From the NCBI GenBank assembly GCA_002314325.1, contig DCFC01000014.1:25275-39638 (forward strand): a stretch of DNA of 14,364 nucleotides, given 5' to 3'. This document shows positions 14,161 through 14,364 of the stretch, piece by piece (position 1 is the stretch's first letter; the number at the start of each line of letters is the position of its first letter). Below the pieces are notes generated by a model that worked only from the letters and a program-made list of their open reading frames with translations, searched no databases and was not told the DNA's origin. Origin of the DNA: Megamonas hypermegale (GTDB lineage Bacteria > Bacillota > Negativicutes > Selenomonadales > Selenomonadaceae). A program made the translations under genes and the position numbers.

Positions 14161-14364
14161 TACATGAAGACAATATTTATTTCATGTACATTTTTATTTT
14201 AACATATGTTTTGATTTAATACTATATATTTCTATTTATCGATTTCTTTGTTTTTAAAGAAATCGAATTAAAGAAACTACCGTTTGGCATAATATATATT
14301 AAAGATAAACATTTAATAATTTATTTCTATATTATGCCAGGCAATTTTTCTTTGCTGGCACAAA
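14161..14364. repeat. Gene-free AT-rich tail with several inverted repeats
   Basis: I see no gene here. Three inverted repeats follow one another: TACATGAA / TTCATGTA (14161-14168, 14181-14188); an 11-bp stem built on CGATTTCTTT / AAAGAAATCG (14239-14249, 14256-14266, 6-base loop); and TGGCATAATATA / TATATTATGCCA (14285-14296, 14328-14339, 31 bases between). The last is followed by a bulged hairpin of GCCAG-GCAA and TTGCTGGC running towards the window edge. They may be terminators of a gene outside the window or parts of an intergenic repeat. Confidence 0.6.

Overview
The window reads as chromosome of a low-to-mid GC Firmicute. Negativicutes is my best guess, from the yqeK / LCP / rsfS gene order followed by a CvfB-type S1 protein, a type A RNase P RNA, and AT-rich intergenic DNA full of inverted repeats. 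That placement is inference, not proof. It is mostly housekeeping and metabolic DNA. I see no phage, complete insertion sequence, CRISPR array, tRNA or defence locus.

Layout, left to right. Positions 1-479 hold no gene but contain diverged inverted copies of an intergenic repeat. Four plus-strand genes follow: a tiny exported Pro/His-rich protein (480-722, with its own terminator), an exported S66-family LD-carboxypeptidase (818-1837), a 112-residue protein I do not recognise (1891-2229), and an exported metallophosphoesterase with an N-terminal fibronectin-like domain (2338-3624). A bidirectional terminator at 3625-3675 marks the strand switch, and every gene after it is on the minus strand.

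Read in the direction of transcription (right to left), the minus strand holds five units. (1) rnpB, 14112-13752, with consensus promoter boxes and its own terminator. (2) yqeK, an LCP family gene, rsfS and cvfB (13652-10787), an operon for Ap4A hydrolysis, cell-wall polymer attachment, ribosome silencing and RNA binding, closed by a terminator. (3) A three-subunit molybdenum hydroxylase operon of the xanthine dehydrogenase family (10722-7191) in the order FAD, 2Fe-2S, Mo subunit, with 4-bp overlaps at both junctions and a terminator after it. (4) A DHA2-type MFS exporter and an EamA transporter (7087-4733), probably co-transcribed. (5) hslO, the Hsp33 redox chaperone (4553-3678), separated from the EamA gene by a large near-palindromic element.

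The most noteworthy signals are regulatory and structural. They are the roughly 140-bp near-palindrome upstream of hslO, a promoter-like pair of boxes for the MFS exporter inside the preceding terminator hairpin, a molybdenum hydroxylase operon that starts about 20 bp after another terminator, a palindrome-rich non-coding tail at the right edge, and the small Pro/His-rich exported protein. I found no convincing new multi-gene system.
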